From Tenebrio molitor (Eukaryota; Arthropoda; Insecta; Coleoptera; Tenebrionidae), in NCBI RefSeq assembly GCF_963966145.1, contig NC_091046.1, forward strand, positions 34,782,001 through 34,846,000: DNA of 64,000 nt. The letters are read 5' to 3'. Both the position numbers and the translations under genes were made by a program. Under the pieces are notes generated by a model. That model saw only the letters and a program-made list of their open reading frames with translations, searched no databases and had not been told where the DNA came from. Position 1 is the first letter of the stretch; the number at the start of each line of letters is the position of its first letter. Below, piece after piece: positions 1 through 12,092 of the stretch.

Positions 1-418
1 TACGAACGAGTGACGCGTCACTCATGCCTTCTTCAGATCAAATGTCAAAATAAATTGTGACTGGAATATTGACGATTACGATATATTCCAATTACATTGC
101 ACTACCTTGCAGATTCTCAAACGTATAGCCACTCCAGATTATAAAATAGAAAACCTATAAATGTCTTATCGTCACTTTGAAGTTTCTAGTTTCTCGATGA
201 TAAATTTAATTTTTACAGAAATTTATTGTGTTCGTATGTATCATATTTTTTACTGTTAACCGTGAAATAAAAATCATTACAGAATTTAATAACAAAGTAT
301 GTAGTAGCAAAGCAGCGGCAATTACTCTCCCAAACAACTTATAGCTGTACCGACAAAGCCTTATTGTTGTAAATAAAAATCCCCAACATTTTAAAAACAT
401 AAAACAAAACCGACTCAC
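1..418. other. Intron, left edge of window
   Basis: AT-rich intron following the donor at 418. I see no coding segment, RNA gene or clear transposon here. Confidence 0.5.
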
Positions 419-852
419 AGCTGCGAGCCTCTCCTGCGTGTCCGTCTATCATCCTCGGGGGCTATGAGTGTTACGGGGGCTGTTTCTGGACTAGGAGGAC
501 TGGTGGTCTCAGATGCGGGTACTCTGAATGATGGTCGTCGACCGACAACTGTGGGAGCCGTGACGGTACTCAAACCGGGTACTGCATACACATCGTAAGC
601 GGAAGCCCTCCTGGGCATGGGTGGCGGCAAACCCAGACCAGTGTCTCCGGTGGTAGTTGGTGCAAGAGTATTCTTTACTTCGTCGTCATAACTGTGTTGT
701 CTTGCCACTCTGGAACCTCTACGCGATCGTGGAGCTTGAATTATAGGGGCTGTTTCACGAGGGGGGCTGTTTTGGCGACTGTTGGCCGTACTGCGGCCGC
801 CTCGGCCCTTGGTCCAGTCGGGATCGGGAGTCTTGGAGCCACCCCCCTTTAA
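419..852 (-). CDS. Fife: Fife/RIM-like active-zone protein, Ser/Arg-rich linker exon
   Basis: This 434-bp exon has acceptor ttttgcag| and a strong donor CAGCT|GTGAGT. It enters in phase 0, as required after the exon at 15555, and leaves in phase 2 toward exons beyond the left edge. The 144 residues are disordered in character, rich in Pro, Ser, Arg and Thr, with motifs such as RRGSRVARQHSYDDEVK, MPRRASAYDVY and GRRPSFRVP. Repeated R-R-x-S sites suggest phosphoregulation (inference). No folded domain is visible. PDZ and C2 domains of the family are not in this window. Confidence 0.72.
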
Positions 853-1865
853 CTGCAAAATTCAAAAAGTTAAATTGCCAGAAAGGCTTCAAAGCATGGA
901 AAATGTTGTCCTTATTAACTAGGGAAAATATTTTTCAGTTATGTTTTTGTTATTATTTATTGAAGTTTTACTTGAGATTATTCACATTTTGTCACCTAAA
1001 CGTATCCAGATGGAATGTGCTAGCGTACATGACCGTTTTAAACGACCCTATTAATTAATTATTGTATTTTAATGGCAATTTGTCAGTCTGTGCTTATTCT
1101 ACAATTTATTATGTTTTTGTGAATGCGTAAATATTTTGCTCTATCAAGTAAATGATTTCATTTAATTTGAAATGAAACATTCTTGTTGAATTTAAATGAA
1201 GGAAAAGGTTTTGTTTACTTTATTTGTAAATGTGGTTGTTTCGCACTAGACATAAAAAACAAAAAGCTTTTCTTTTGTTCGTATTGATCGAAAAACCAGT
1301 TTTGTTCTGGAGATTATCCATTATATTAGCATTGCTTTGTTGTTTCTTCAACGTGTAATCGTATTTATTCGATAAAAAATGATGTTATCTCTAGTATTAG
1401 AATAAATACCGTTAAATGTTAACATGATTTACCTAAGAAGAGTTAATAATTATTTCCTTGCTGTATGTGTTTAGCTTTATTTAATTAAACTAACTTTTGC
1501 CCGCGGCTTTGCTCTTGTAGATTGACGAACATATTGAAATATTTGAATATGAATTTCGAAAGTGCTTTTTCTAACTCCTTTTCCGCTAAAAGCGTCACTT
1601 GAAATATCTTATTATTACATTATACGGCGAGTAGTGTATAACCTGCAATACTTGGCACACATAAATATACTCTGTCCACTCATAGATTGCTTGACATAAA
1701 TGTTACTAAAAATGTTCACTCAACGCTACAACAAATAGATCCGGCGCGAAATTAAAAAAAAATGGAAAGAGCAGGTTTAGGTACACGTGATGTTTTATTA
1801 TTATTCTGCATGTTTGCACTTTGGAAAGACGAAAGAAAACTTCAGTATAGTAAGAGTAATACTAT
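853..1865. other. Intron without recognisable features
   Basis: AT-rich intron between the exon at 852 and the retrotransposon relic. I see no exon-like GC-rich segment, no long inverted repeat and no protein similarity. Confidence 0.45.
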
Positions 1866-3360
1866 CCCACCTCCACCCGGCGGCACGGCAATTTTGCCGG
1901 AGTACATACACTATTACGGATAATACTATCAAGTAATAGTGCAGTGCTTATCAACATAATTACCGGCGTCTTGCCTCCACATTTTGACTTTTTTGTGTTT
2001 TATGTTCTGTGTCAATGTTAAGGAATTTCCTCACGATGTGACATGAGTATAATAATATACCTTTTTGAATTTCAACCACCAATGTGTTCTCTAAGTCCAA
2101 AATTTTTAAATTTTTAAAAAGAGATTGCGGTACTATTCCCGTTGCTGAAATTATAAATGGTAAAATCGAAATTTTTTCTAAACACCAAAGATTTCTCATA
2201 GCAACGGAGAGTTCTAAATATTTATTAATTTTTGTATTATATGTCTGTGTTATATTGTGTGAATTTGGAACAGCTATATCTAAAAGATATGCTTGCTTTT
2301 GTTGTTTATTTAAAATAATAATGTCTGGTCTGTTATGCTGAATGTGAATGTCAGTTAAAACTGTGCGATCAAAATATAATTTGTAATTGTCATTTTCTAA
2401 ACAACTTTCTGGTTTATAAATGTAATGTGGTTGTGTATCCTTGAATAAATTGAATTTAACTGCTAAATTCATGTGTATAATTTTTGCGAATATATCATGA
2501 CGTTTTTTATATTCGCTTTGAGCCAAAACGGTGCAAGAAGAAATGATGTGTTCAATGGTTTCCCCTTCAGTTCCGCAAATCCTACATTTATCGATGATCG
2601 ATTAAACCGCATATGTGTTTTTTATAATTTCTTGTATTTATAACACGATCTTGTATTGCAAATATAAAACCCTCAGTCTCAGGATGAATATTTGATTTTT
2701 TAAGCCATGCATGAGAAGCTTGAATATTAATTTCTGGCTGTTCTAGCTCTTTAAAATATCTCCCATGTAAAGACTTTTGTTTTATATTTGCTATAGTGTC
2801 AGGTATATTTGGCTCAACAATCTCTGAAATTATATTATCACTTAAATTTAAAGGTGTGTAACCTTTATCCGCTGAAACCAAAGCATTAAAAAATCACGAG
2901 CTCTATTGAGAAAATAATTTTTTAGTGAAGCAATTTGATTGTGTTGTAGAATTTCTAGATTTGAAAAACCCCTACCACCATTTTCGCGGGGTAAATTAAA
3001 TCTTTCAATAGCAGATTTGGGGTGATGTTTACAAAATTTAGTAAAGAGAACTCTAGTTTGAATATTTATATTCTGTAAATTAGTTTTGGACCATTTTATA
3101 ACACCAGAAGAATAGGTCAACAATGGAACAGCATATGTATTAACTGCTTTAATTAAATTATTACCGTTTAATTTTGATTTTAAAATAGATTTAATTCTTA
3201 AATAAAATTGTTTTTCTAAATTTTCTTTTATAATTGAATGTTGAATATGATTTGATTGATTAATACCGAAATATTTATAAAATTCTCCTTTATTTAAATT
3301 TTTAATGATTTCTCCTTCTTTAGTTATATATTCTAAATTTTCGAAATGACCGCGACATAT
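1866..3360 (-). pseudogene. RLE-type non-LTR retrotransposon, 3' half, degraded (copy A)
   Basis: Read on the minus strand, broken frames from about 3123 down to 1960 match the end of an arthropod non-LTR polyprotein. First comes a reverse transcriptase thumb-like stretch (HHPKSAIERFNLPRENGGRGF), then a segment with WLKKSNIHPETEGFIFAIQD, then a zinc-binding-like region around 2560, and finally a PD-(D/E)XK-like endonuclease segment with RPDIIILN...YLLDIAVP. Frame changes separate the pieces, so it is dead. The last ORF ends at 1960, followed by a roughly 95-bp 3' tail that is G/C-rich around 1870-1905 and is shared with the copy at 13165. No poly(A) tail is seen. The exact clade is uncertain. 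Confidence 0.7.
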
Positions 3361-3404
3361 TGATTGCGTTTTACAATAATATATGTATTAGGTTTTATTA
3401 ATAC

Positions 3405-3530
3405 AGGATATTTCACGAGTGATAATGTGCCCGACGGAATTAAAAATGCAACCCACAATACATTCTCGAATTTCCGAAAAAAGCTGGCTAATAAAATAAA
3501 AATATCCAGCTTTTTTCGGAAATGGCTAAA
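3405..3530. repeat. Partial copy of the 39.9-kb palindromic MITE family
   Basis: It carries gcccgacggaat and atgcaacccacaatacat, also present in the complete element at 39894-40064. A local hairpin follows (aaaaaagctgg against ccagcttttttc). The ends are not preserved. Confidence 0.5.
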
Positions 3531-3835
3531 CACAAACAACAGATTAATATTTAATGCATGAACAAAAATTACCTCTGTCATTTTCGATGTTTGTTTCACA
3601 AATTCAAAAAAATCAACAAAAAATCGCAACACGATCAAAATTAATAATTTTTAAAACCAGAGAAACGCAAAACAAAGCTCTAAAGATGAAAAATCGCAAA
3701 TCTAAATGCTTAAACCACTTGACAGCACTGACAGTTTCAAATTTGAAATGTCATATAATTTATTTTTCGCGTGGGTTTCATAACAACCAATGAGAATCAG
3801 TGGCGCGAATATTTCAAGATATTACTAACATTATA

Positions 3836-4176
3836 CAGGGTTATTCTAAATGATTGTAGTCGAAGTAGGCGTGAAAACTGAATGTAAAATTTATGATTGC
3901 CGCTCCACATAAAAAAATCATCAAAATGATGTGTTAAATTGGGTGCAAAACAACTCAATATTTTTAAAATTGATTGTAGAACAACTCAATATTTCTGGAT
4001 TCAATCGTTAATTTAACAAAAATAAATAAAATCCTCCTCACCGCACTTTTCACCTAAAAAATGACAGACAAAAAATGACAGTGACAGCGACACAACTGAC
4101 AGTTCACATGAAAGCGGCAAATACGTAATAACATGGGCATGGCCTACTTCGACTACAATCATTTAGAATAACTCTG
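3836..4176. mobile_element. TA-flanked MITE with 35-bp terminal inverted repeats
   Basis: The left end cagggttattctaaatgatt is mirrored at the right end with one or two mismatches over about 35 bp. TA dinucleotides flank both ends (3834-3835 and 4177-4178), as expected for Tc1/mariner-mobilised MITEs. There is no coding capacity. Confidence 0.8.
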
Positions 4177-4188
4177 TATGATACCTTG

Positions 4189-5201
4189 TTACTGCTCGTC
4201 AAATGTTAGATGGCCGCTGAGATTCGGATGCGCAATGGTAACGGTAGGAGTGGGGACGTCACTTGTTCGAGCGTCGCAGCAGTGGAAACACTGGTACACT
4301 CCAAACCATGGCTTTTAAAAGCACAGTGAAACATATTTATCGCGGAATCAGGCGATTCAAAATCAAAGAAATTTCTTTTCGAGAGGATTTCCCTTACCAT
4401 TCAACGTGGAAACGCTGCAAGCATTCGGGGCACTTTTCCAGATTCCGCAATATTATCGCAAATTTTTGTGTTAAATATAAAACAAAAATGTTATGTAATT
4501 ATGTTATTAATATTTTAAATTTAAACGATTAATATGACATTATGAATTAGGTATATGGAATAATGTCTTTGATTTCGTAATACATAACAGTTTATTAAAA
4601 TAATGAATAATTCTTTGTGCCTCATCTTACCGTATTCGAATTCTGGAAAATTGTTTATGGCATTATGTAAAAGTGGTTGAAGCGCTGCGAATAACGAACA
4701 TCCGTTTGTAATTTAAGCCAACGGTCCAATCGACTCGTCCACCGACAAAATAGCAAGAACAGGTACTTCAATAAAATTTACAGTGCTTTATGATTTTGAA
4801 ATATAAGGAGACGTAATTATCAAAATGTACAACGTGTGTTAACAATAAGAGCAACTTTATGGGTGTGGGGTGTCATTTTCTAAAAAGGAGAAATGTAAAA
4901 ATTACAATGCCGTCGGAAATTTAGTGGGAAAGGTACCTATTTATTATTATTATTTAGGTAATAAAAATTGCAGATCACAAATACGTTGAAGACTCGCAAT
5001 ACGTCAGTAGATTACAGTTACAGGATTAAAATCTCGTCGACAACGCGGAGTTAGAACAAGTCGATTTCTGTATCTGAGTGTACTTTTCAGAATTATACCC
5101 CACTTTACCGCTTCACCTTGTCGCATCTCGGTTCCACATCTTGCATCGCACTCCCTCTTCTGCGCATCCTTAGCGGCCATCTAAGATTTGACGAGCAGTA
5201 A
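4189..5201. mobile_element. 1-kb non-autonomous DNA transposon
   Basis: The ends form an inverted repeat of about 45 bp beginning ttactgctcgtcaaat and including tagatggccgct. The interior has no convincing coding sequence, only a short ATT run near 4940. The superfamily is not clear; no target duplication could be fixed. Confidence 0.65.
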
Positions 5202-5589
5202 TATTTCAATGTTATGGTTTAGGGATTTTGTTATCTAAGGATATTTAAAAAACTGCATTCTATCAGTGGACGTAGTCTACATCTCGTTAAGCTATACAAA
5301 AAAGCCGTATTGCATTTTGGGCGTTGACATTTTTTTTTGCCGAAAATGTCGTATTTGAGGACCACTGCTTGCTTGACTTGCACTTTTGTTGAAAAGCAAA
5401 AGTCGGGTCTTATCAATGTTTTTGTGCGTCTTTTTGTTACCTTCAGTTGCTGCAATAACAAGTGATAAATTAGTCAGTTGGTAGAAATTGACATTGTCGG
5501 TCACAAATTTATTCAAAATCATGCCTTTGTCGAATGCTGAGTAGCTATATACGCGGATATGCATCTACTTTACGGAGAACATCAGGGAA

Positions 5590-6705
5590 ATACATCTGCA
5601 GCGGTTGTTTTTATCGCGCTCGGTTTCCTAACAGAAGAGTGCCCAGTCGATAAACTTTTGTGGAAGTTGCCCAAAGGTTGCGAGAAACCGTCTTAGTTCA
5701 GCCATCAATGCGTGGATGAGGCCCACAACGATCAAAACACGTGTTAAATGTTGAAAAACAAATTTTAAACGCAACGGAAGAGAATCCAGGATTAAGTACC
5801 AGACAATTGGTCAGGCAATTTAATATATCACAATGGGTTGTATCTAGGACTTTGCATGAACAGCTACTTTATCCTTATCATGTACAAAGAGTTCAAGGAT
5901 TAAGTCCTGCAGACTATCCAGTACGTCGTCGTTTTTGTAGATAGTTTTTACAAAACAGAAGAGTGCCCAGTCGATAAACTTTTGTGGAAGTTGCCCAAAG
6001 GTTGCGAGAAACCGTCTTAGTTCAGCCATCAATGCGTGGATGAGGCCCACAACGATCAAAACACGTGTTAAATGTTGAAAAACAAATTTTAAACGCAACG
6101 GAAGAGAATCCAGGATTAAGTACCAGACAATTGGTCAGGCAATTTAATATATCACAATGGGTTGTATCTAGGACTTTGCATGAACAGCTACTTTATCCTT
6201 ATCATGTACAAAGAGTTCAAGGATTAAGTCCTGCAGACTATCCAGTACGTCGTCGTTTTTGTAGATAGTTTTTACAAAAAAGCGTGGATGATCGTGACTT
6301 TCCTGCTAGAGTTTCAGCAGCAGATGAAGTGTTTTTTACCCGAGATGGTTTTGTCAACTTCCATAATGTGCTTGTCTGGGCCCAAGAAAATCCAATTTCC
6401 AGCAGCGATTTTCCATCAACATTTGGGCAGGAAAATTTTCTGATTGGCCCTCATGAGCTGCCTGCCCAATTGACTGGTGCTTCTTATTATCATTTTCTAC
6501 ATGATGCCTGCCCCTACTGTTAGATAAATGCATTGGACAATATGCCATTAAATCGACGTCAAGAGCTCAACAGCTGTGGTTTTTACATGACGATGCATCT
6601 CCACATTACAGCCGGCAAATTAGAGAATATACTGAATAGAATATACCCTCGACGGTTGATTGGACGCAATGGATTTTTTCCACTCTCTACATGGTAAGTA
6701 CGTTG
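5590..6705 (+). pseudogene. Tc1/mariner-superfamily transposase pseudogene with tandem-duplicated N terminus
   Basis: The plus strand encodes a helix-turn-helix segment (STRQLVRQFNISQWVVSRTL, then LYPYHVQRVQGLSPADYP). Further on it has DEVFFTRDGFVNFHN, WAQENP and FLIGP, and a shifted frame near 6575 gives WFLHDDASPHYS. This is the layout of an insect DDE/D transposase of the IS630/Tc1/mariner group. It is dead: there is an in-frame TAG after FCR at 5938-5943 and again at 6262-6267, later stops and shifts, and the C-terminal catalytic region is missing past 6672. The first part is duplicated in tandem. Confidence 0.75.
5631..6278 (+). repeat. Perfect-looking tandem duplication, two 324-bp units
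   Basis: Units 5631-5954 and 5955-6278 read the same base for base as far as I can compare. Both contain the transposase HTH segment and the same TAG stop, so the stop predates the duplication. The junction shows cagaagag immediately after a short A run. Confidence 0.9.
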
Positions 6706-7798
6706 TTATGACATTGATTTGGTGGATGTAGGTACAACTTTTTTGACCTACCGTTGGTTACTATTAACGACGGGATGTAAGTAACCACTTACCTCCCTCG
6801 GGGAAATAAGTGACAAAAATTAAACCAAACAAAACACTAATATGCCTTATGGTAACGTTTATTCGATTTCTGTGGCAGGGGGAAGGAACATGAAGCGTTT
6901 GCAGCCTCAGCAACTTCCATTTCTCTTTTAATTTTGTTCAAATTCATTTTACAAACTTTTGACACGACGCTTTTAATATTGACGTTTTGTGTGATGAAAG
7001 TCGTAGCAACCGGCAACAGACATACTAATATTTTATTCAAATATTTCAAATAAATTCATCAAAAAGAAAGTATGCAGTTCAAAATAACTTTGAGAGTGGA
7101 AAAAATATTATAAACAATTCGGGAGGTAACTAATTTAACCAGTCTCGGACTCTATTGCTACCCCTCGCTATCGCTCGGGGGCAAACTTGTCCTCGACAGG
7201 TAAATATTAGACCTCCCTTAATGTTTAAATAACTATAAATCCCCTGGATTTTTTTTATGGGGATATGTGAAAGCTTTATTGTACGATAATCAACCTCCCC
7301 CTACCACAGTAGATTCTGTGAGTAACAGTAACAGTTAGTAATTTGAATCAGTGGTTTCCAACAGTTCTTCCGTAAGGGTTTTCTCTTTTATTCCGTTAAC
7401 CGTTTGCCGGAGAGCAAAATGCCATCAGACTTTTTGATTCAGTTGAATGTACACTACCTTCACCCAAAGTATTGCAGATTATACACCACTCACCCTGTAT
7501 ATCGGTTCATGTTATCAAGAAAGTGAAAGAGATTTCATAGGCTTCTAAAATAAAATGTAGACTAGGAATAAAGCTGTGAATAAAGTGTAAAGGGACGGTC
7601 ACGTGATCTGCGCGTAAAACCAATTTGTGTGGTCGAGTCCATTCGCCGGAAAATAGGGGAGATTTGTCAGAGAGTTGTTTACATATTCATGTAGTGCAAC
7701 TTTATTTATGATTTTGCTTTATACGCATATCAAATTCACCCATGACTTCAAATCTTCTCGAGACAACTGAAGATAACTTTACAGTGTTTTCGTAAGTA
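6706..7798. other. Intron without clear features
   Basis: A 15-bp inverted match (ttttttccactctc near 6674 and its complement near 7091) may bound an insertion that cut the transposase relic. Otherwise I recognise nothing. Confidence 0.35.
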
Positions 7799-7943
7799 CA
7801 GCTGCGGAATTAAAATTTCGGGCACTATTGTCAATGTCAAGTTTAATTTTTGATTGTCAATCATGATGACAATAGAAGGTGCTTTACAGAGATTTTGTTG
7901 AAGTGACAGAAAAATAGTGCCCCAAATTTTAATTCCGCAACTG
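7799..7943. mobile_element. 145-bp TA-flanked MITE
   Basis: Ends cagctgcggaattaaaattt and its near complement at the right form TIRs of about 30 bp. TA flanks both ends (7797-7798 and 7944-7945). The interior contains a tgacaat inverted pair. Confidence 0.75.
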
Positions 7944-7969
7944 TACAAAAAATAATAGGAAATAGTATA

Positions 7970-8499
7970 CTGGGTGCCCCAAAATTCGCGGAACAACGTA
8001 GTAGTACGTTGTTAAGTAGTCATTAAGAGATCAGGTAAAAATGTTTAAAAAAATAAATCTTCTTTTTTGTAGAAGATATGGACCTATTCGTTACACGAAA
8101 TTTAACATTTAAAAACATTCAATGCATCCCAATAGTCTGCAAATATTTAATTTTTGTTGTATCCTTGGAAATGAGAGGGAAAAATAAAAGCCGTGTTGCC
8201 GTACGCTATTTGAGGTAAAACGAACATAAAATTACTACTTGGAAATGCTGGAAATAATGGACAAAATAATTGCAAACCTGATCACAACTGTTCAAAATTA
8301 TTAGGCCACTGGCTAGTAAAAGACAAATAGTCAAAATCTTTTTTATTATTTAAAATAAATGAGATCAACGCTGCACCTTTTGGGCCCCCATATCTTCAAA
8401 TCTAAGAGGTATAGGATTTTTTAATTATTTTTCTCGTTATTTTCTAACATGAGTTGACACTGCCTCATTGAGTTGTTCCGCGAATTTTGGGGCACCCAG
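7970..8499. mobile_element. TA-flanked MITE, ctgggtgccccaaaatt family, copy 1
   Basis: TIRs of about 30 bp read ctgggtgccccaaaattcgc at both ends and TA lies outside each. It is 530 bp long with no ORF. A second copy of 452 bp with shared interior sequence is at 59400-59851. Confidence 0.85.
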
Positions 8500-8512
8500 T
8501 ATAACGGTATTA

Positions 8513-8696
8513 GGCCGATATGGGTTATACGGTGCGATCAATTAAAAAATAAATCGAGTCGGCGTGTTACCTATGGAAACCCATGCTATAGCATAGGCTC
8601 CAAAGCAAACTCGATTTATTTTTTAAATGATCGCTCGGTATAACAGATGAGGTTGAGATTTTATAATCAACCGAGTCTGTTACATCCATATCGGCC
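8513..8696. repeat. Hairpin repeat split by a nested MITE
   Basis: ggccgatatgg at the left pairs with ccatatcggcc at the right. The inner arms taacaga/tctgtta and ggttga/tcaacc also pair, but only after removing the MITE at 8530-8638 and one TA. This gives a stem of about 30 bp that pre-dates the insertion. Confidence 0.7.
8530..8638. mobile_element. 109-bp MITE, ggtgcgatcaatt family, copy 1
   Basis: TIRs contain gatcaattaaaaaataaatcgagt against actcgatttattttttaaatgatc. TA flanks the element. It differs at a single base from the copy at 12943-13051. Confidence 0.85.
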
Positions 8697-8699
8697 GTA

Positions 8700-9570
8700 T
8701 GTTGTTTTATAGTTTTCTTTATACCAACAATACTTAACATTTAACGATGATTTATTTGTAAGACTGACATTTCTCTTTACTTCAAAAATTAAATTTAGTT
8801 GTCATTTGTGCCGTAACCGTAGTGACGGCACAAAAATAACGGCCTCGGTCTGATAATTTTGAATAACGGCCTAGACTGTTTTAGGTGTCATATCAATCAA
8901 GCATTGAGTACTGATAAATCCTAATAACAGTATGGTATAAAGAAAACTAATTTTATAACCTCGCTTTCAATAACAATTGACTTGTAAATGAAATGAAACC
9001 TTAACTAACACCACTGGAATTTTGTAGGTTTTTTTTAGCAGTTGATTGGAATGGTTTCGCATCAAACTTTTGGCCAGCATGGGAAAATTTAAAACAGTCG
9101 AGCTCGCGAAATTATCGCCAACGTTATCACATTTATAAAACACGAATCAGAGTGTGTTTTGTGTTAGAAAAAATCAGGAGTTATAAAATTTAATAAAAAG
9201 TTGATTTTACGTGTAATACTTTTATCCACAATTCTGCATGCATAAATTAGGTATTATATTAGTTTTATAAAATAATATTAATAATGCTAGACTTCGCCCT
9301 CAAATTTGACAAAAATCCCCTATTCATTATTATTGATTAAGTATATCACAAACTGCTCAAACGTTTTATTCTACGGTGAAAATTTCCCATTACATGATGC
9401 GCCACTGTCGTGGTTCCCAGTAATTCTCATTTTCCCTACGCCACTGACGTGTTAAAGGCCGCGCAAGCTAAGCTCTGCCCCAGGTCCTTTACAGTTTAAT
9501 ACGATTCTACTTATTTACAAGAAGCTGGAATTGCTCATATGAGGAAGCAAAGTCTATTGCTGAGGTGATA
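8700..9570. other. Intron without clear features
   Basis: AT-rich. A short inverted arrangement of ggccgtaa/ccgtagtgacggc lies near 8811-8875. No coding or RNA gene is visible. Confidence 0.35.
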
Positions 9571-9807
9571 TAAACTAGCCAAAAATGAATAGGGAATTCC
9601 ACAATTTTTCATGGAAAGCAAAATAATTGCCCCAATCCTCCCATGTATTTTTAAACACTGGATAAATTTAAAATGTTACAGGTGCTTGAAACATTACATT
9701 TAATGTGTATATGAATATATTTCTAACACATTTCATTACAAATTTTAAACTGTATTTATAAAAAATTCAAAAATGGAAAAATTCCCTATTCATTTTTGCC
9801 TAGTTTA
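9571..9807. mobile_element. MITE with 27-bp TIRs
   Basis: The left end taaactagccaaaaatgaat continues to agggaatt and is mirrored at the right by aattccctattcatttttgc and ctagttta. The interior is AT-rich and non-coding. Confidence 0.7.
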
Positions 9808-10109
9808 CTTGACCCACAGTTTTGAACGTCAGCACATAATATACAAGTGCCTTCAGTAATTTATTTCACGCCAGAAAATATCATTTGAATAAACGTTGTT
9901 AAAAAGCGAGTGTTCAAGCGTAAGCATTATTCTCACAGCTTTTGCATGTTCAGCATAGGCTTTAACTTCACTTTACCGTTGTTACGATACATGCTTTTAG
10001 TGCTATTACACACTCGTGATGACTTCTTTGCTCCTCAATGTCTCGATAAGCAAATGTTTTCCATTTTGCCTATTAATTTTAGTGTTTTTATTCATATATA
10101 ATACAATAA

Positions 10110-10265
10110 GTGGTCTAATTTTTTCCGACAAAATTTGTCATTTAAGACATGAGTAGCTTTTGCAACGAAAATTACACGAGTCGACGAAGGAGACGAGTGT
10201 AATTTTCCAAAAGCAAAAGCTACTCATGTCTTAAATGACAAATTTTGCAGAAAAAATTAGACCAC
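10110..10265. mobile_element. 156-bp near-perfect palindromic MITE
   Basis: Arms of about 70 bp beginning gtggtctaattttttc are almost perfectly complementary, with only a short loop near 10185. As RNA this would fold into a long hairpin. Confidence 0.85.
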
Positions 10266-10939
10266 GAATTGTATTCGACTTGACAATCCACCGAGAAAAT
10301 TTTTATCGAGTTGACCTAATAAATTTGACGTTTCATTTTGACATAAATTTTTTCGCTGAAAAACCACTAGTTGTTTTTTCACTCAGCGGGTTGTTTTTTC
10401 ACTCTACTCGGTGTTTTTTCACTATAAATCAATTTGATTGGTCCAAATTTGAAAAATGCTGCAATTCGATTCGTTAAAAATTTTCGAGTTGGATTGTCAG
10501 TATAATATACCTATTCAAGTTGAGAAACATAGAAAAAGGCTGATTTATAGCCTAGAAACTTAATTCACATTCCTAGATCAGTGAGCAGTTCTTTCTACTC
10601 TCCGAAGACCCACTCCGTTTACAACGAAGTATTTCTTGTATTTGCACGTCAGAATCATTTATTGTTGCATCGATTTAAGTTTCGGTTGCTCTGTTTCGTA
10701 TGTTCCGTTCATATTGACTATTGAATCTCTCTCGTTTTGGACACCAGATTCAGATGACATAATTCGAACACTTCTATCAAGTTGACCAAGCCTTTCATAT
10801 TTTTATTCTTTAGTTTCAATCGTTCTACTTGTACACTTTAGCATGAGAATATTAGAGGAAAGTACTCAAACATGGAATGGTGTAGTTAATATGGAACAAT
10901 AAACAATTGAACACCCACCAACAGACTATATGTACCTAT

Positions 10940-11142
10940 CGGGTGTTCATTTAAATGTATTCTGAAAGTTGGCGTTGAAGAGTGGTTTGTGAATGCACCA
11001 CAAATTACAGATCATGGAGCAGCTGTTTAAATCTAACCTCAATTTTTGCGTTGTTTGTGTTTTTACTCTACAGACGAACGAGTAGTCTGTTCACAATCGA
11101 CCCTCAACGCCAACTTTGAGGATAAATTTAAATGAACATCCG
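10940..11142. mobile_element. MITE, gggtgttcatttaaat family
   Basis: Ends cgggtgttcatttaaat and the complement at 11126-11142 pair. An inner block aagttggcgttgaagagt is also mirrored as caacgccaactttgagg. A related element lies at 38184-38364. Confidence 0.7.
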
Positions 11143-11149
11143 TTATTAT

Positions 11150-11830
11150 CCATCCCATTCGTTCATTTTGGCATCGCACTCGTTGCGACGTGTCAGTTGG
11201 GCGAACGCCAGCGTAGCACCGTGGCAGTAGTATTTTCTTTTTTCACTGTTCGGAAATTTTTAGAGGTATGTACGTAAAATTTAAGTATTTTTCATTTCTA
11301 ATGTGATTTTAATATTCCTTTTTTATGTTTAGATACATCATTTTAGACATGTTTGTTTGTGGTGTTCACTAGATGACAATGTTTTCATTAAAAAAAAAAA
11401 AATTCTTGAGAAATTCCAATTATGGACGCTCAGTGGAGGTACAACTGTAGAATTATTTCAGCACCACAATATGAGATTCTCCGTTTGCAATCGGACCATC
11501 AACCACCAAACCTCGATCCCGGAACAACGATTTCCAGACCTGAACCTTTAAAAGAATGTGAACCTACACCTGGACCTCCAAACTCAGCAGTAGCCTAGTG
11601 CCAGTGCTAAAAAAAAGAGACAAATATCTAATAGACGGAGGAAAGCTTCTGTTTCAGCAGTCATAACTTCATTTTCATATAAAAATGATCTTGTAACAGT
11701 AAATAACAGGAACTTCTGTGAACGAGGAACTGATACTTGAATTTGTGATTTCTGCAAATAGATTAGGTTTTTAAAATTTTTAATGTCATTTTTAACCAAA
11801 GTTCCTTCATTTCTATGAATAATAAATTTG
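11150..11830 (+). pseudogene. Possible small spliced transcription unit or retro-derived relic
   Basis: On the plus strand a GC-richer segment near 11170-11230 is followed by a donor-like gtatgt at 11274 and an acceptor tttatgtttag near 11333. Then comes an ATG at 11422 opening 58 codons (start MDAQWRYNCRIISAPQYEIL, Pro-rich end) to a TAG at 11596. In the next frame 46 further codons (11600-11737) continue with a basic KKKRQISNRRRKAS segment. A polyadenylation-like aataaa is at about 11820. Two adjoining coding-like frames suggest a broken gene. I do not recognise the family and it could be chance. Confidence 0.25.
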
Positions 11831-11935
11831 TTTTTTTTTGTTTGATTTTATATGGAAATCTTGTACCCCATTTTAGTGTTCTATATTTGGATATCTATTC
11901 CATATTAAGTTCAGTTTTTAATTTTTTGGTGATTT

Positions 11936-12092
11936 AGGTTCGGTTTCTGAACACGATTTAATGGACCCATAATTTTAACAGTCCGATAAATACAAAATTC
12001 TGCAATGTGATTGGTTAATTTTGATGGTTTCTATGGTAACGTTGCATTTAATCCCTCGATAACTATTCATCGCGTGTTCAGAAGGCGGGCCC
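11936..12092. repeat. Candidate degraded MITE
   Basis: ttctgaacacg at the left is mirrored by cgtgttcagaa at the right within partly complementary flanks. The ends are not exact. Confidence 0.35.

Noticed and set aside
3333..3793. Overlapping ORFs of 65-101 codons on both strands
   Set aside because: Low complexity, overlapping a MITE fragment, with no family similarity.
5631..6278. CRISPR-like or satellite array
   Set aside because: Only two units, and they contain a transposase segment; it is a simple tandem duplication.
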